Assembly: GCA_029962745.1 (NCBI GenBank)
Contig: CM057171.1
Span: 18,379,633-18,443,632, forward strand
DNA: 64,000 bases
Source of the DNA: Echinometra lucunter
Lineage: Eukaryota > Echinodermata > Echinoidea > Camarodonta > Echinometridae
Reading direction: 5' to 3'
A model generated the notes under the pieces. It ran no database searches. It was not told where the DNA came from and saw only the letters and a list, made by a program, of their open reading frames with translations. A program made the translations under genes and the position numbers. The stretch's first letter is position 1, and every line of letters begins with the position of its first letter. Positions 23,781 to 37,200 of the stretch are shown here, one piece after another.

Positions 23781-23982
23781 GGGGGGTGTTTCACAAAGAT
23801 TTAAGTTTGACTAAAGTCGCACTTAAATTCTTACTTGCGTGCTGTATATTACGCATCACCGCATTGGCCAGATCATGCTCAGGGGACGCGCACTATCAAT
23901 GACATTACGCGTTGTATACCGGATACGCATTGGCGCTTAAGCACGACTCTAAGTCAAACTTAACTCTTTGTGAAACACCCCC
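23781..23982. mobile_element. G-capped fold-back MITE
   Basis: GGGGGGTGTTTCACAAAGAT with TAAGTTTGACT at the left matches AGTCAAACTTAACTCTTTGT with GAAACACCCCC at the right in inverse. Confidence 0.75.
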
Positions 23983-26900
23983 AGCTACTGTAAATCTGCT
24001 GAGAGCAAGGCGTTGAGTTCAACCCACTGGCTACTGGAGCCAGGTGACCCCTGTATTAAGCAAATGGGAATGAAAGAATTTAGTAGTCTAGGGGTTAAGC
24101 TAACTAGGAGTATCGGTATTTCTTTTCTCCTCAGTCTTTACTGCTCAGTTAAAGAGCTTACCTTTCTACAAGCGCTATTTCATTGATCGACTTGCAATAT
24201 TCCGACATGAAATTCCGCCGCTCATCAGTAATATTCCAGTATTCCAGTCTGCCATTTACACCTCCAACATTCACACATTAACCATGTTAACTGCAACTTG
24301 CAACAGCCGAGCATACACGCACGTCTCGTCCCGACGGTTAGCATACTGTTGATCCATGGGACCCATTCTTTAGTTTAATGAGGCATTCCTAGAAGTGAAT
24401 CTAACACCATATTTGGCACTGGAGCATTTACACCATGGATCACTATTCATATGGACTATATGCATTCCTCACACACCTCGATTTAACATGAGAAAGCCAT
24501 GAGCTTGACGAACACAGATTCGTCGTTATGTTTATTCAGTATTGTTCAATGATTTGGAGCGTTTTGCCTCTATTGTTATTTTCGTTGAAAAGATATTATT
24601 ATTTTTTTGTCGCGAGGCAACAGACATAACTTCACATCCATGCAAGGATGCGAGTAGGTATATGACCTCCTCCCCCTACACACACATCACCCTCGCACAC
24701 ACCCCTCCACCTGCACACCCACACGCGTGCACACATTCATGTTACACTGAGGAAATAAAAAGCTGCTCTGATATGCATCTCCTTTCTCATTTTCAGGAAA
24801 CATTAATCAATTCTCATATAAAATAAGCACAGCATATCAAAGATGGATGTAATTATTGAAAGTGAGACATGGGTAATTTTTGACGAATATGCAGTATATT
24901 TTTGTCGTGTACATTGACATATTGTAGCATTGAACTTCGAGGACAAAACTGGGAAAATTTGTCCTGTTTCCAAAGTAAGGGAGTTCTTTGTAAACATGGG
25001 AAAGACACATGAATAACACCGCAGAAGGCTGATCAGAATTTCTTGTGTAGGAAGAGGAAGGCACCTGTCTCGTGAAATATCAATTCTTATAAATCATAAT
25101 AACAATGACATTGATAATAAAAAATGAATAAATAAGAAGTATAATAATAACATAAAAAGTAATAAAAACATTAAGATATTATTACTGTTATCATAATTTG
25201 TATAATCATTAGTATTATCTTTATTAGTATCAATTGTAATGATGATGATGATAATGATAATAATATAAATAATAATAAGAAGAAAAAGAAGAATAATGAT
25301 AATAACAATGTTAATCAGCAGCATCAGCATCATAGTAATAATAACGATAGCAGTAACAATTATGAATATTTATAGAGAGCTCATATCCCCCACGCTAGGT
25401 GCTCAAGATGCTAAAATATTGTCATCCTGATTTTATAGGCTGCCGAAATCAATGCATACAGGATTCAAGGAATTGTTTCCTACCGGAAAACATAACACCT
25501 GGATGGAGAATGGCAAACAGATCAATGTCTTGTCAAAAGACTTTTAATAGTGCCGTGCCGGGATTCAAACCTACGAACCTAGCATCTCCACTAAATTGTT
25601 TAAACCTACAAGTGCCTAAATGAAATAGAAATTATATAAAAAATATCAAAATTTGATATATTAAATGGTTCTTTTTTCATTTATATTTAGGCAAATACTG
25701 TGGATTCATGAAACGGAAGCATCGATGTTAATTTGCATAAATATCATTTCCAGCCAACGAAATACATTAGAAATGTATTTTGTCCTCATAATCTAAAAAA
25801 AAATAACATCACACAATCTTGCTCGAATGTGTGCTTGGGTCTAAGAACTAAAGTTAAAAAAAAATACTCCAAATATGAGCAGGACTGGCTTCCGTTTTCA
25901 AAAGAATGCTTGGAAAATGCAGTTCTTATATATTTTTAGTGTTGCTTATCAATATGCAACTGATTTGCGAAATAATGTAATGATAACGTTAAAACCACAG
26001 TGTCTTATTCAAAGAAAGGTGAAAAAAGGCATAAAGAAACATGTTATTACAATTATATTACAATTTGCATGTTCATGCATTTCCTATGTTAATCAGGCGA
26101 TAAGGTGCTTGTAACCTCAAACTACTGAACTACAACACCTCTACAAGAGATAGTGGAACACTTAGAAGAGGAAAAATAGGTTATCCGTGAAGTCAAGAAA
26201 GCATATCACAATAGGACTTGTCGAAAAGTAAAAACTTAAATATCCTCTTTCTCTCTCTCTCTCTCTCTTCATTACAATCTAAGAAAAAAAAAAGTTTCAG
26301 GGGATGAAATTACAATCATGGTTCCTTTTATAACATTGCATTATTTTTCACAAAATCTGACATTTTCCTTCACGATATTACCTGAATCAGTTTTGAAACT
26401 CCAGAAGCAAGCCATTCTTTAAGTCCCCCCCCCCCCCAAATAGTCAACTGAAATAGAAATATCATATGATATTGTGGACGGGGTAAACGTCATAAAATGC
26501 TTCCTGGACTTACATAAAGTCCCTTATTAGGTAGACTAAATAGCAAAGTAAATTTTACGACATGAAGGTTCAAGCAATTTACATTAGAAATCCAATGCAC
26601 ACCTAAAACAGGGGCGGTGATACAGGTGGGTTAGGGACCGGCGACTGCCCCCTATGATTTTTCAAGTGATCAAAGATTTTTTTTTTTAAAAAGGAGAAAA
26701 AAAGAACAGAGGAAGCAGAAGAAAGAAGAGTATAGGGGAAAGAGAATGCTGGCTCATACAACTATATCCCACCCTTATTTGTTCATTTGAAACTTAAATA
26801 AACACACTATGGGTCATCTTACCCCCCCCCCCTCCTCTATCAAAATACCCTGGCGCCCTAATGACTTAAAATGAAATACTTTAGTGAACGTGCCTTTTTG

Positions 26901-28511
26901 ACATTGCAAGCAAATGCAGTCAACCGTTTAAGATGTATTGACACAGTCGGAAGCCCCTCGAAATTACTTTTCTTTTGTTCAAATTGTGTGAATAACCCAA
27001 GGAGCATGAGGAGTGAAAAAAGTTAGGAATTTCCAAGCGAGTGTGACGTTATTGGAAGAGGAGAAAATGAAACCTGAAAATTCTGTTGTCTTTTGAAATG
27101 AGTAAAAGATTATGAATTAGTTGGATAGTAAAGTTGTAGCTATTGTAATGTTTGCTAAAAATGCAGTAAATGTGTTTATGGCTTAACATTTTATACAAGT
27201 GATCTCTTGCTTTGTTTTGCTGTGCACTTTTTTCAATATTGTCTTGATATTGATTTTAAATTAATGATTTGTCTTTGTTAGAAATCGAATTTCTTATCTG
27301 GTGTTACTTCACGAAGTTCATTAAACTAAAAAGATGTATTTCATTAAATGAAATTATTTCGTTCAGCACTCTTAAAATGTGATTACGCAGTCTTTAAAGA
27401 AAGGTTAATGAAAAGGGCCTGTTATGTTCTACATTCATGTCTAATTAATTATACAGTGCGTCCTAAAAATAGTTTTTGTCTGAAAAGGTCTCACCATCTG
27501 AATACTTCAAAGTATTTTCAGGGAGTTTTCACACCTGTGGATAGCCCAGGGTCGCTTCTATCGAATGAAAAAAATCGGAAAATATCTATTTCGAGTAAAG
27601 CAAAGATAAATTTTGTGAAAGGGTGAAATCTCAGACTTTATTGTCCTGGTTGATGTCTGCGAAGATGAGAGGGGTGCAACTGTAAAGGCAATTAAATTTT
27701 TCGTATTCTGATGGCTCTTTGAAAATTTATAATGGAATATCATTTGGTGTGTGCATGTTTTGAAAGATATCATTAACATGTCATGCTTGGGTGAGCAATT
27801 GGATAGTTTGGTTGTTTTGAAATAAATAAAAGTCCGAAGTTTCTCCAACATGCTTTATAGAATCTTCTTTTAAAACGATCGCACTTGACAATAACACATT
27901 GCCAAGGCTGTGTCAAATCATCGTGTCATCAATGATCAGATTATAACCGTAATTCAAGAGATGGTTTATTAACATAAAAATCAGTACGTGATTGGCAGCC
28001 CAAGGGCTGAAAATATCATGTTTATAATGTAAAAATGCATAAAGATTGCTCATAGATGAAAAAAAAAATGAAATAAGAATTACAATATTCACAATATAAA
28101 TAAATATAAAAACATAAATCAAAATCAAACATTAAAATTTAAGTAAGATTTCAACTGAAATGGAGACTATGAAACGATAATGACGGAATTCTGTATAATT
28201 AAAGATGTTATAAGTATTACTGGAGTTTAGTAAATTACCAGATACATGATGAAATGCCATTATTTACCTAAACATTATATAAAAAAGCAGTATCATGGAA
28301 AAGTGTCGTCTTTATTGCAGTATCACATAATTATGAATATGTAAATACAGATGTAATTTTTCACCATCAGTAAATATTCCTTAATAATGTGATCAACACT
28401 ACAAACTGCGTAAATAGAATTATAAAATTAATATCAATTTTATATGATAATCATGTGTTCCTGTATTTTCCACGAAAAAATATAAATTTAACATATGTAA
28501 TTCACCACTTG

Positions 28512-28545
<34 letters not shown>

Positions 28546-28647
28546 AGTCAGACGAAATGCAGTAAAAAATAGTATTTCAGGATTATTGTAAATAGTACTG
28601 TTACAACACTGACATACAATAATTTATGATACAGGCTAAATATAAAG
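23983..28647. other. 4.7-kb AT-rich region without a recognised gene
   Basis: Contains (CA)-rich DNA near 24,680, ATA/ATT-rich tracts at 25,100-25,360, and a SINE-like piece at about 25,400-25,620 (minus-strand B-box near 25,560: GTTTGAATCCCGG). No ORF has domain features or convincing splice context. Confidence 0.5.
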
Positions 28648-29236
28648 AGCTTATTTCCAAAAGACGCTAAAGCCATTTTTCACCGAAACCAAGGTATTGG
28701 TAGGACTCAGTGCTTGTTCCATATGCGGTTCAATATGACTCATTTGAATATTGAAAAAAAAAAAATCAGGAAAGTAGAGCAAAAATTGGTTTTTAAAAAT
28801 ATGTGTATTTCCAAAAGGCGCTAAATCCGCTTTGCTAAAATTAAAGACTTTTATTTAAACTGTTTTCATTCTTCGAAACATCAACTTTTGAGAGTTGCAA
28901 GTACCAACATTAATCATCTAACAAATGAAAATGAAATAAATCCTGCATAAGTGTTTGGGGTTTTTTTTATCAGAATGAATGTATTTTTTATTTGTACAGA
29001 TTTAGCGCCTCTTGCATTTTTTTCTCAAAACATTGGAGTTTATGTATAAAATATAAAGAATTTTGAAATATACTACTCATGCGGAATATTTTCATTCTAT
29101 TTCTTGGATGTCTAATATGCTAGTACTTCCAACTGTGCAAAAAAATTATCGTTCGAAGAAAGAATATGGACTGAATAAAAATCCTTGATTTACTCGAAAT
29201 CACTCTAAGTAAATTTAGCGCCTTTTGGAAATAAAC
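28648..29236. mobile_element. ~590-bp inverted-repeat element
   Basis: TTATTTCCAAAAGACGCTAA at 28,651-28,670 and TTAGCGCCTTTTGGAAATAA at 29,214-29,233 are complementary with one mismatch. Further copies of the motif occur inside (about 28,809 and 29,002). Confidence 0.55.
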
Positions 29237-29644
29237 CCTTCACATGCACCTTTCCAGCTGCATAGTAATCACAAACATATTCGAAAACAAATTATAGTAC
29301 AGCAGAAAAAGATTATTATGCCACACAAGAAATACCCTAACTCTAGGGATAGATAAGAAAAACTTGAAGCAAAATCTTATGAAGATAATTGTCTGCAATT
29401 AATTTGAGCCCCAAGAAAATCAACGTTTTCAAGAATCGCATAATAGGCTACAATTTTCATTTTAAAGTATTACTTGTATGTATATATATATATATATTGT
29501 GATTAGGTAACATATACAACTGCTTTGGTAACTCTCATAGAAATAAATACATGTGAGACAATGGAGAGAATAACAGCGTAGCATGAATCAAAGTTCCCCA
29601 GAGCTGTCCTACCATTTTTGGAAATTTTGCAAAGGTTGAAAAAA

Positions 29645-29716
29645 TGTCTCCGCCGGGAATCGAACCCGGGCCTTTGGCTGTGAACGCCAATGCCTTAACC
29701 ACTAGACCACGGAGAC
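29645..29716 (-). tRNA. tRNA-like gene, anticodon UCA (opal-suppressor type)
   Basis: The minus strand folds into a complete 72-nt cloverleaf. It has a 7-bp acceptor stem (GTCTCCG/CGGAGAC), a 4-bp D stem with AGTGGTTA loop, an anticodon stem TTGGC/GCCAA with loop GTTCACA, and a T arm CCGGG-TTCGATT-CCCGG. The discriminator is A, followed directly by six T, a Pol III terminator. The loop places UCA at positions 34-36, with U at 33. The body resembles Glu/Val tRNAs and is far too short for tRNA-Sec. A decayed copy of this locus with its flank lies at 41,500-41,690, so it may be part of a repeat family rather than a working gene. Confidence 0.65.
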
Positions 29717-30324
29717 GGGCCAGTGGTTTCGGCGACTCCAAATTCGCTTAACCGACAGATTGACAAATCTTCAACCCTCACTAGTTAATTCCTTTGTTGG
29801 TGGCAGATGAGTTTCGAACAACGACATGCCGCACACCTCAGCTGGATCCGAGCGAATGCTTTGGGATACATGTATATCTTGGAATAATTAACATTTTGTG
29901 ATCAGGTAACATATACAACAGCTTTGGCAACTCTCGGGCGCAGCCCCGAAATGAATGGTACTATTAGAGGCACCTAGGCCCATAGTTTTAACCAGAAACG
30001 GGAAATTATGGCAGAGCATATTTGTTTTATATTATGGATAAAACATTTAAACAAAAGAAGGAAATAGAGCAATGTCTTGTGGTCTTGTACTCATATCCTT
30101 AATATTCAAATTAATACAAATTCATGTATTATCGAAAGCTGCATGGCGCTGAACGGTATGCGGAAAATGTGATCGGAAATTGAAAAACGCAGTAGCCATA
30201 ACAACTCAGGAGTTGCCCATGGTAGGCATTCGAGCTCCCGTACGCACGTTTAATATTTGTATTTTAGGATAGGTGATTGTTTCATCCCGATCAATTTTTA
30301 TCCAAAATATAAATACTATATATG

Positions 30325-30364
<40 letters not shown>

Positions 30365-30376
30365 ATACATATATAG

Positions 30377-30414
<38 letters not shown>

Positions 30415-31990
30415 ATACATATGAAAAGAGCTACATAATTCAAAGTAACAAATGAAATATGAATTTTTTATCCATAAGAGCATATATTTCGACGGTTTAT
30501 TATTAAAGCTGAACTCATGGGGTCATTTACAAATTCTCCTATATCTGTAAAGCACATGAGATACTATTTCTCGTTTATTTATTTATTCATTTATTCATTT
30601 ATTCATTAATTTTGGTGATGAACAAATTATCAGTATTCCTAGGGGAAAATATCTAAACCATCCCACATCTTAAGACATGACTGCCACTAGATTTTCTTTT
30701 CTTAAGTGCAGTATGATGAGACATAACATTTTGATAACGTTTATTCTTCGTGAGTGAGGTCCTGAAATTTGAGGAACATGTATTTTGAACCTGCTCGGCG
30801 AAGAAATTGTATTAGCTACAAGTCCCATGTGTGGCCTACTAAACGCCAAACCTGACCAGTACATTTATAAGATTTAGGTTTAATTCCTTTTCCCCAAGAA
30901 GCCAGCCAAATCGGCCAGTTGTTCTACTGGAAGCCTAACAATTTATCTCCCGTTATTTTGCTAGATCTTCTTTGAATTAGGACCTCGAGACCTGTCCAGT
31001 ACATTTATAAGATTTATGTTTTAATCCCTTTCCCCCCAGAAGTCTAGTTTAGGTTGCAAGGTATTTGCTGTGCTTTAAGCCCACCGCACACTATACGATC
31101 CGACTGTGACCCAATTTCGAACAAATGGCATTTTGCATTAAATATGAAAGTTTGAACAAGTGGGAGTACATTCTCCTATCCCGCGAATTCTTCTGAAACT
31201 TCTAATTAATATATGAATTCCATAGATTAACTACTATACCATACAATTAAATGTTATACTGTGATTGACTACAACTTACCGATGCTTGCAGTAATTTTAT
31301 CACAGTGCTTTAAGAATATATTACATAAAAAATGTAAGTAAGCTTAGTGAAATGGAACACAAATCCATATTGCTATTGTTTAACACTCTGGACTTGTCTT
31401 TCCTGGCCGCTCCGTTTTGTTAAGTTCCGCCTGTCCAGCTTGCATCGGCAGTTGTCGCCATGTAGAGTCCGATAACTTCTAAACGATTCAATAGTTTATA
31501 ACTTATCCGCTTATATCCGATAAAAAAGTTACTATAATGAGTACACCACTACTTGTGGGTGGTTCAGATATCTCGTTTAGCTCTCCTATAACCAGGGCTT
31601 GCGGCGCTCTAATTCTGGGGCATGCTAATCAGTTGCGATATTGATCGTCGTTTACAATGTTCGGGTACATGTATTTGCGTTTTCTAGCAACAAGCCACCT
31701 AATCGACCCCCCCCCCCCCCCCCCCCCCCCATCTAGCAAATAAATGTGTTTTCACACGTTTACTAAAATTGAATTCTTCTAATGAATTTTTTTTTTTTTT
31801 AATCGCAGAAGATTTGATGTTAGTTAAGCAAAGTTCATGCACGAAGACAAGGTAAGCAAGAACTGAACTCGGCCTGTGATGACGCAATTACAAGGAAAGT
31901 ACATTTACATTTCTACTAATGTGAAGGGAAAATTTGGTTAGAGTTTTATGATGGATACGCCACGGCGTATTGGTGGCTCCCAAAACAAGA
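29717..31990. other. unannotated spacer downstream of the minus-strand receptor gene
   Basis: Holds the conserved flank of the tRNA-like locus (to about 29,850) and (TA)n tracts at about 30,320-30,412. Two related ~55-bp pieces (CAGTACATTTATAAGATTTA at about 30,859 and 30,998) are present, plus a long C-tract at about 31,708-31,730. No gene supported; the 3' UTR of the receptor gene should lie in the right-hand part. Confidence 0.45.
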
Positions 31991-32015
31991 ATCCACGATT
32001 CGCACACCATGGTCT

Positions 32016-32339
32016 TTAAAAGTAGGTGTCTATGTCTCTATCATAGCTGTCATACGGTCCAGTCTGTCTTGACGCTCCATTCGTGAACGATTCCTTGGTA
32101 TTGTACCCACTGCTTGTTGGAAGTCCATACGAAAACCCATTCGCGTCCACCGATCGGCGGTAGTGCAGTCCCTTGGGTTCGGTATCATGGAAGAACATGT
32201 CGCCTACAGTCGAGGCATTTCTTCTCGAACCCAGCTCCAGCTGGTCGTTGAGCTCGTGAATGAACGACGAAGCGATGTATCCAGAATGCGTCGGGTCGAC
32301 GCTTCTGCTCCGCTGTCGGTTTGCCCTCGAGTTATTCTC
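32016..32339 (-). CDS. last coding exon: cytoplasmic tail and stop
   Basis: The acceptor AG is at 32,340-32,341, in phase 0 with the previous exon. It encodes 107 residues from [13 protein letters not shown] to DIDTYF, followed by TAA at 32,016-32,018. The segment is polar with several Ser-Arg pairs and Tyr residues concentrated at the end ([14 protein letters not shown]). I see no ITAM, PDZ-ligand or kinase motif that I can name. Confidence 0.75.
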   Translation of the reverse strand, partial: ENNSRANRQRSRSVDPTHSGYIASSFIHELNDQLELGSRRNASTVGDMFFHDTEPKGLHYRRSVDANGFSYGLPTSSGYNTKESFTNGASRQTGPYDSYDRDIDTYF

Positions 32340-34202
32340 CTGGTTCGTTCAGTAGATAAGAAAGATAAGAATTCATTAGAAAGGGAAGAACCACTGACAA
32401 AACACCAGTGTGTTGGATATCAAGCAAGGGCGTTCGGCTACAGGCTGTTTCAAACTCTGTTTTATAACATAAGGACAAAAATTATGCTAGCTCAATATTT
32501 CCGGGGGGGGGGGATCCTTAACTTCAAATAGGTGAAAACACCTTAATTTACCAAGGCTTTTCAAGAACTTTAATGAGGCAGCAGGTCCAACATCTTATTG
32601 ATTTTCTTTTCGTTTAGCAGCTTAAGAGGTTTTAATATCCAATATTGTTCATGAATTACTACTTGACTTCATTGTTCGACTATGAACCTCCATATTCGAT
32701 GGGACTAAAGCTGAATCAAAATGAACTGCCCATCCCTCTACTGAAACAACAACACCACCTTCATAACTATTTAAAAATGAACTGGATATAGTTCTTACGT
32801 GTACAAACGGCTCACTCTGCCGATATCGTGACGGTCTGCGCCCCTCGCGGTTGCTTGCCCTCCTATAGTTACCCGTCATTCCGTACAGTCTCCTATTCTT
32901 CATTTCTCTTTCCCATTGGTAATATTGTATCCACCTCATTCTGCGGTAGGCAAATGCCATGAAGCCCATGGCCACGAGAAGGAGGAGGAACAGGACGGCA
33001 ACGATGGGCAGGGCGATGAAAAGGGCTGTTCTCGTGTCATCGACATCAGCACCACCATCAACGCCGCTATCGACAATGTTTTCACAGAGACTGCCAGTAT
33101 AGCCATTTGGACACCTGGAAGGTATAATGAAGCAGTTTAAGTCATTGCCATTCAATATGAGTGTTGCCCTTTACAGGATGTAGGCCCATTGTGTTAATAG
33201 TTGTTGTTGTTGTTGCTGTTGTTGTTTGGGTATATAGGCGATTTTCACTCAAGTGTGAATATTTTCGTCTCCTTTTTGTTTTCTTTTAAAAGGATTATAT
33301 TTCGAAAATAATGTACTTGGAAATACCGAATTTTTAAGCTTTTATACTTAGGACTGAAGAGGTCAGAGGCTGACGAGTAAATGACGGGCAAATGACCTGA
33401 ACCTGTGGTAAACAAGTTATAGAGTTTTCTACTACTACCTCTACTTCGAACGCGTTGTTTGATAGCAATACATCATTTACGGCGTTCATATTGTAAGGGT
33501 GATGATCAAGTAAAGTTCTAAAACATTGTGACTGGTAATTATTCTGTGACCTGACAGATGAAATGTGATATGTACCCTGTCATGTTACTGTTATGAGTGC
33601 TAGAGCACTCCAGTCTGTAGGCAAACCTGTTACGCACAAGGGACAGACATTCCATTCGGTTTTCGGCTGCTACATTAGCATTTAATTTTTTATTCCTATA
33701 ATAAAGCCCGAAGGATACTCCTTTCCCTGCAAAAGTCCGACCTCGTCCCGAGGACTTATCTTGCGGGCGTCCTCATCTAGACTCGACTACGGAGATTTTT
33801 GTCATCTTAATAACAGACCTTGCAGATAACTAGAAATAAACCTGTGACTATGTTTGCGAATGAATCCACACGGTCTGATTTTACTGCTGATTGATTATGA
33901 TGATGATTTTTCTCATAAAGATACCCCATCTCTTCGCCCGAAAACCCAATAGGAGGTCAAACTTAATCAAAAATGATGCAAGTTGAAATTCTAACCAATA
34001 TAAGCATGATAAGGTTAGGAGGAGTTTATATATCTTATTATTTTGTCCAAACTACTAACCCATTACCACGATTAAAGAATGTGATAATGTGATAAATAAT
34101 AGTCTTCACATCATGGAAATGTAATATCTTTCTATGGGACACATAGTTAATAGTTTCGTGCACTGCCATTCTTCTCGGTATTCTCACATTTTGCGTGGCT
34201 GA

Positions 34203-34251
<49 letters not shown>

Positions 34252-37200
34252 TTTATATATAATAATAATAATCTAATAATCTCTTTCATGACCCCCTTGG
34301 TTCTCCTATACTTCGTATGCGTGTTTAGATTCTGCGTGTGTATGTGTGTGTGTGGGTGTGTGTGTGTGTGTCTATGTTTCCTAGAATAAACATTGTAGAA
34401 TTTTTAGCGGTGTTTTTGCTATGTATTACCACATGCATGCCTTATAAAAGCTAAACCAGCCACACATTACAAGTTAATCGGAGCTACACGGAAACGTACG
34501 ATTTCATTTCATATATAATTTGCTGTATTTACCAGCAAGGCCGTCATACATATTCACTGATATTTACATGTTAAAAAAAAAATTGGTCATGTTGGTTGGT
34601 GATAGGCCTACGGAATGCGACAATAGCACCATTCGCCGAACATGTTTTGCTTTGGGGGTTAGGGTTTCTATGTCAAAACAGTATGTCAAGTGAAAGATAT
34701 TCAATATCTTCCAAATATCATACTGAAAGATAAATCATCCTCTGAATACAAGACCGTACGCAGGAATTTCTAAATGGGGCAGGGGGGGGGGGGGTGGGGT
34801 AAGAATGCGTACAATGTTTGAGGAAACTCGCAAGCGAAGGAGCGAAGTGAACAAGCTTGTAATGATGGAGTTTTTGCATTGAATTCTTGAAATTTAACGA
34901 TCTGGTGCACACTTTGCAATGGGTGGATTGTTTGGAAAATTTCAATAAAAGCATGTGGCTTGAAAATTTCCTGAGGGCGACTCCCCCCGGTCCCAGCTGC
35001 GTGCAAGCCATGTCTGAATAGACATCACAACGACTAGTGAGGAGATCAGTTAACGGACCCGTACGCACTCTTGCAACACGCAACTAAATTTCTACACATT
35101 TCTTTATTTTCTTGATCATGTTTCTTCCCCCATGTCCCTGTTAAGTCATAAAAGGTCACGTAAGTTTTCATTATATACTTTCTAGCTATGTACAAGTTGA
35201 TTTTTGAGGGCATTGCTCCTCTATAAAGAATGTAAAAGGAGAATAAACTCACGTGCAGGATATACCTACGAAGTTACCTTCTGCTGAACATACACCACCA
35301 TTGCGACACGGATCGGCTTCTGAACATACGTCATTCAGCATGTTCAGTTCTCCTGACCCTGAAAGTGAAAATTGTTTGCTCAATAAGCAGTCAGACATAA
35401 ACAATTCAAAGACGGTGTTTTACACACACATAGTACAAATTGATTTGTATAGAATTGATTTAAACAGAACAAAGAGCCTTAATTTTACTAGAGGTGTATT
35501 GGCCTAGTGGATACGTCGTCTGACTGCAGATCACATGATTCGCGATTCGAGTCCGTGACACTCGTGTCTTTTGGGCCATAATAGCAGCCATGCCAAGGAA
35601 GTGTAATAATAGTGGAGCAGCAGGAGTGTCAAGTCTCACAGACATGATCACAAACAATCTATTGACTCACAATGTTGGTCCACACGCACACACAAGTCTA
35701 CATCACTCTACTCCAACAGTTTGGGTACACCTGAACTGATTTTCAGATCTGGAATTTTGTCCTTTCTTTCGCAGTTTTCGTCCATCGTCTGAAATTGACA
35801 TATTCGTTCAAAGTTTAGACCTTTCTTTCCCAGTTTTTGTCCATCGTCTGAATTTGTCATGTTTTGAACCCTTTGACCGCCCTTATACAGTGTGTATCAA
35901 TAAAAACGTGATACTTTTGAAACGATTATAAAAATTATATTTCAAAATATTTCGAAGAGTTTTTCATGTTGATAGATGCACAGGGGGCTCATCTATCAAG
36001 TGCCACTCACAAAACAAATTTTAATTCATATTTGACCGAACACTGACTGTTTTTGTTCAGGGTGTGAAAAATGACTTGCGCCAAAATGAAAGAAGAGGGA
36101 CAATTAAACCATCGGTCTAAACAAGTACTCCCATTCAAAGAAATTGCTGTTTGCCACGAAGTTGCCCGATGGCTTGACAGGTTGACTGACTGGTGCATTG
36201 TTTGGGCATTTCATTTGTCAATAATTTGATCAATCAATTGATTGATTGGCTGTTGATTAAATGATTACCTTATTGACTGACTAGTTGTCTGAATGACTGA
36301 CTGAATGGTTGAATGATCGATTGTTTGAGCATTCTATTTATTAATAATTTGATCAATCAGTCAATTGACTTGTTGATTGGCTGTTGATTAAATGATTACC
36401 TTATTGAATGGTTGATTGATTGACTGACTGACTGACTGACTGAATGGCTGAATGGTTGGATGACTGACTGATGCAATGACTGATTGATCTATCAGTTGCG
36501 CCTAATTACAGAAAAGAGGGACTATCAAATAAGCAGTCCGAACAAGTAATCCTATTCAAACAAACTACTTGTTTGCATAAAATCATGATAAAGTTTGGGT
36601 AGTCTAGGGATCTTGAATCAATTTTTTATCATAATTTTCATGATTTTAGTGATTTCACTTAGGCCATGGGCTAGTGGGGGTCATAGTGCACCCCCGGTGT
36701 GACTTACGGAAATGGTTATTTTCATGTAGCCCTGGGTCTGACAATTCAGAAAATTGATGTTGCCAGCAAAAAAATTGTGATGGAAGATACCCCCCATGGA
36801 CTTTTTGACCACGCCCACTTTTACAGCTGATTGTAGAAAATTAGGGGTATTGATAGTTTGTAACTGCTCTAACTTTGCAATTCTTCACATGTATATGTTG
36901 TATGACCCCTTAAAATGTCGGCCTAATTGAGTTCTACAAGTTTGTGGTACATTTTTATGCAAATTTTTATTGTGAAAAGGTCATCAGAGGTCAAAAGGTC
37001 ATAAATTTCGACCTTTAGATGTAATATAGAACAAATGCAGGGATTTTTTTTTATTATTACAAAGACTCTATAACAGATTTTTTTTCATTGAAATTTGATT
37101 AAAATTGAAAGTTACACATGTCCAATCATGTTTTGATTTAATACCAGAAAGTTAATGTTGCCAGCAAAAAAAATTGTGATGGAAGATACCCCCCATGGAC

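Noticed and set aside
34751..35010. Possible further hAT-like element (GTACGCAGG / GCACGCAGC ends)
   Set aside because: I could not find a matching 8-bp duplication or convincing TIR; kept only as an intronic repeat fragment.
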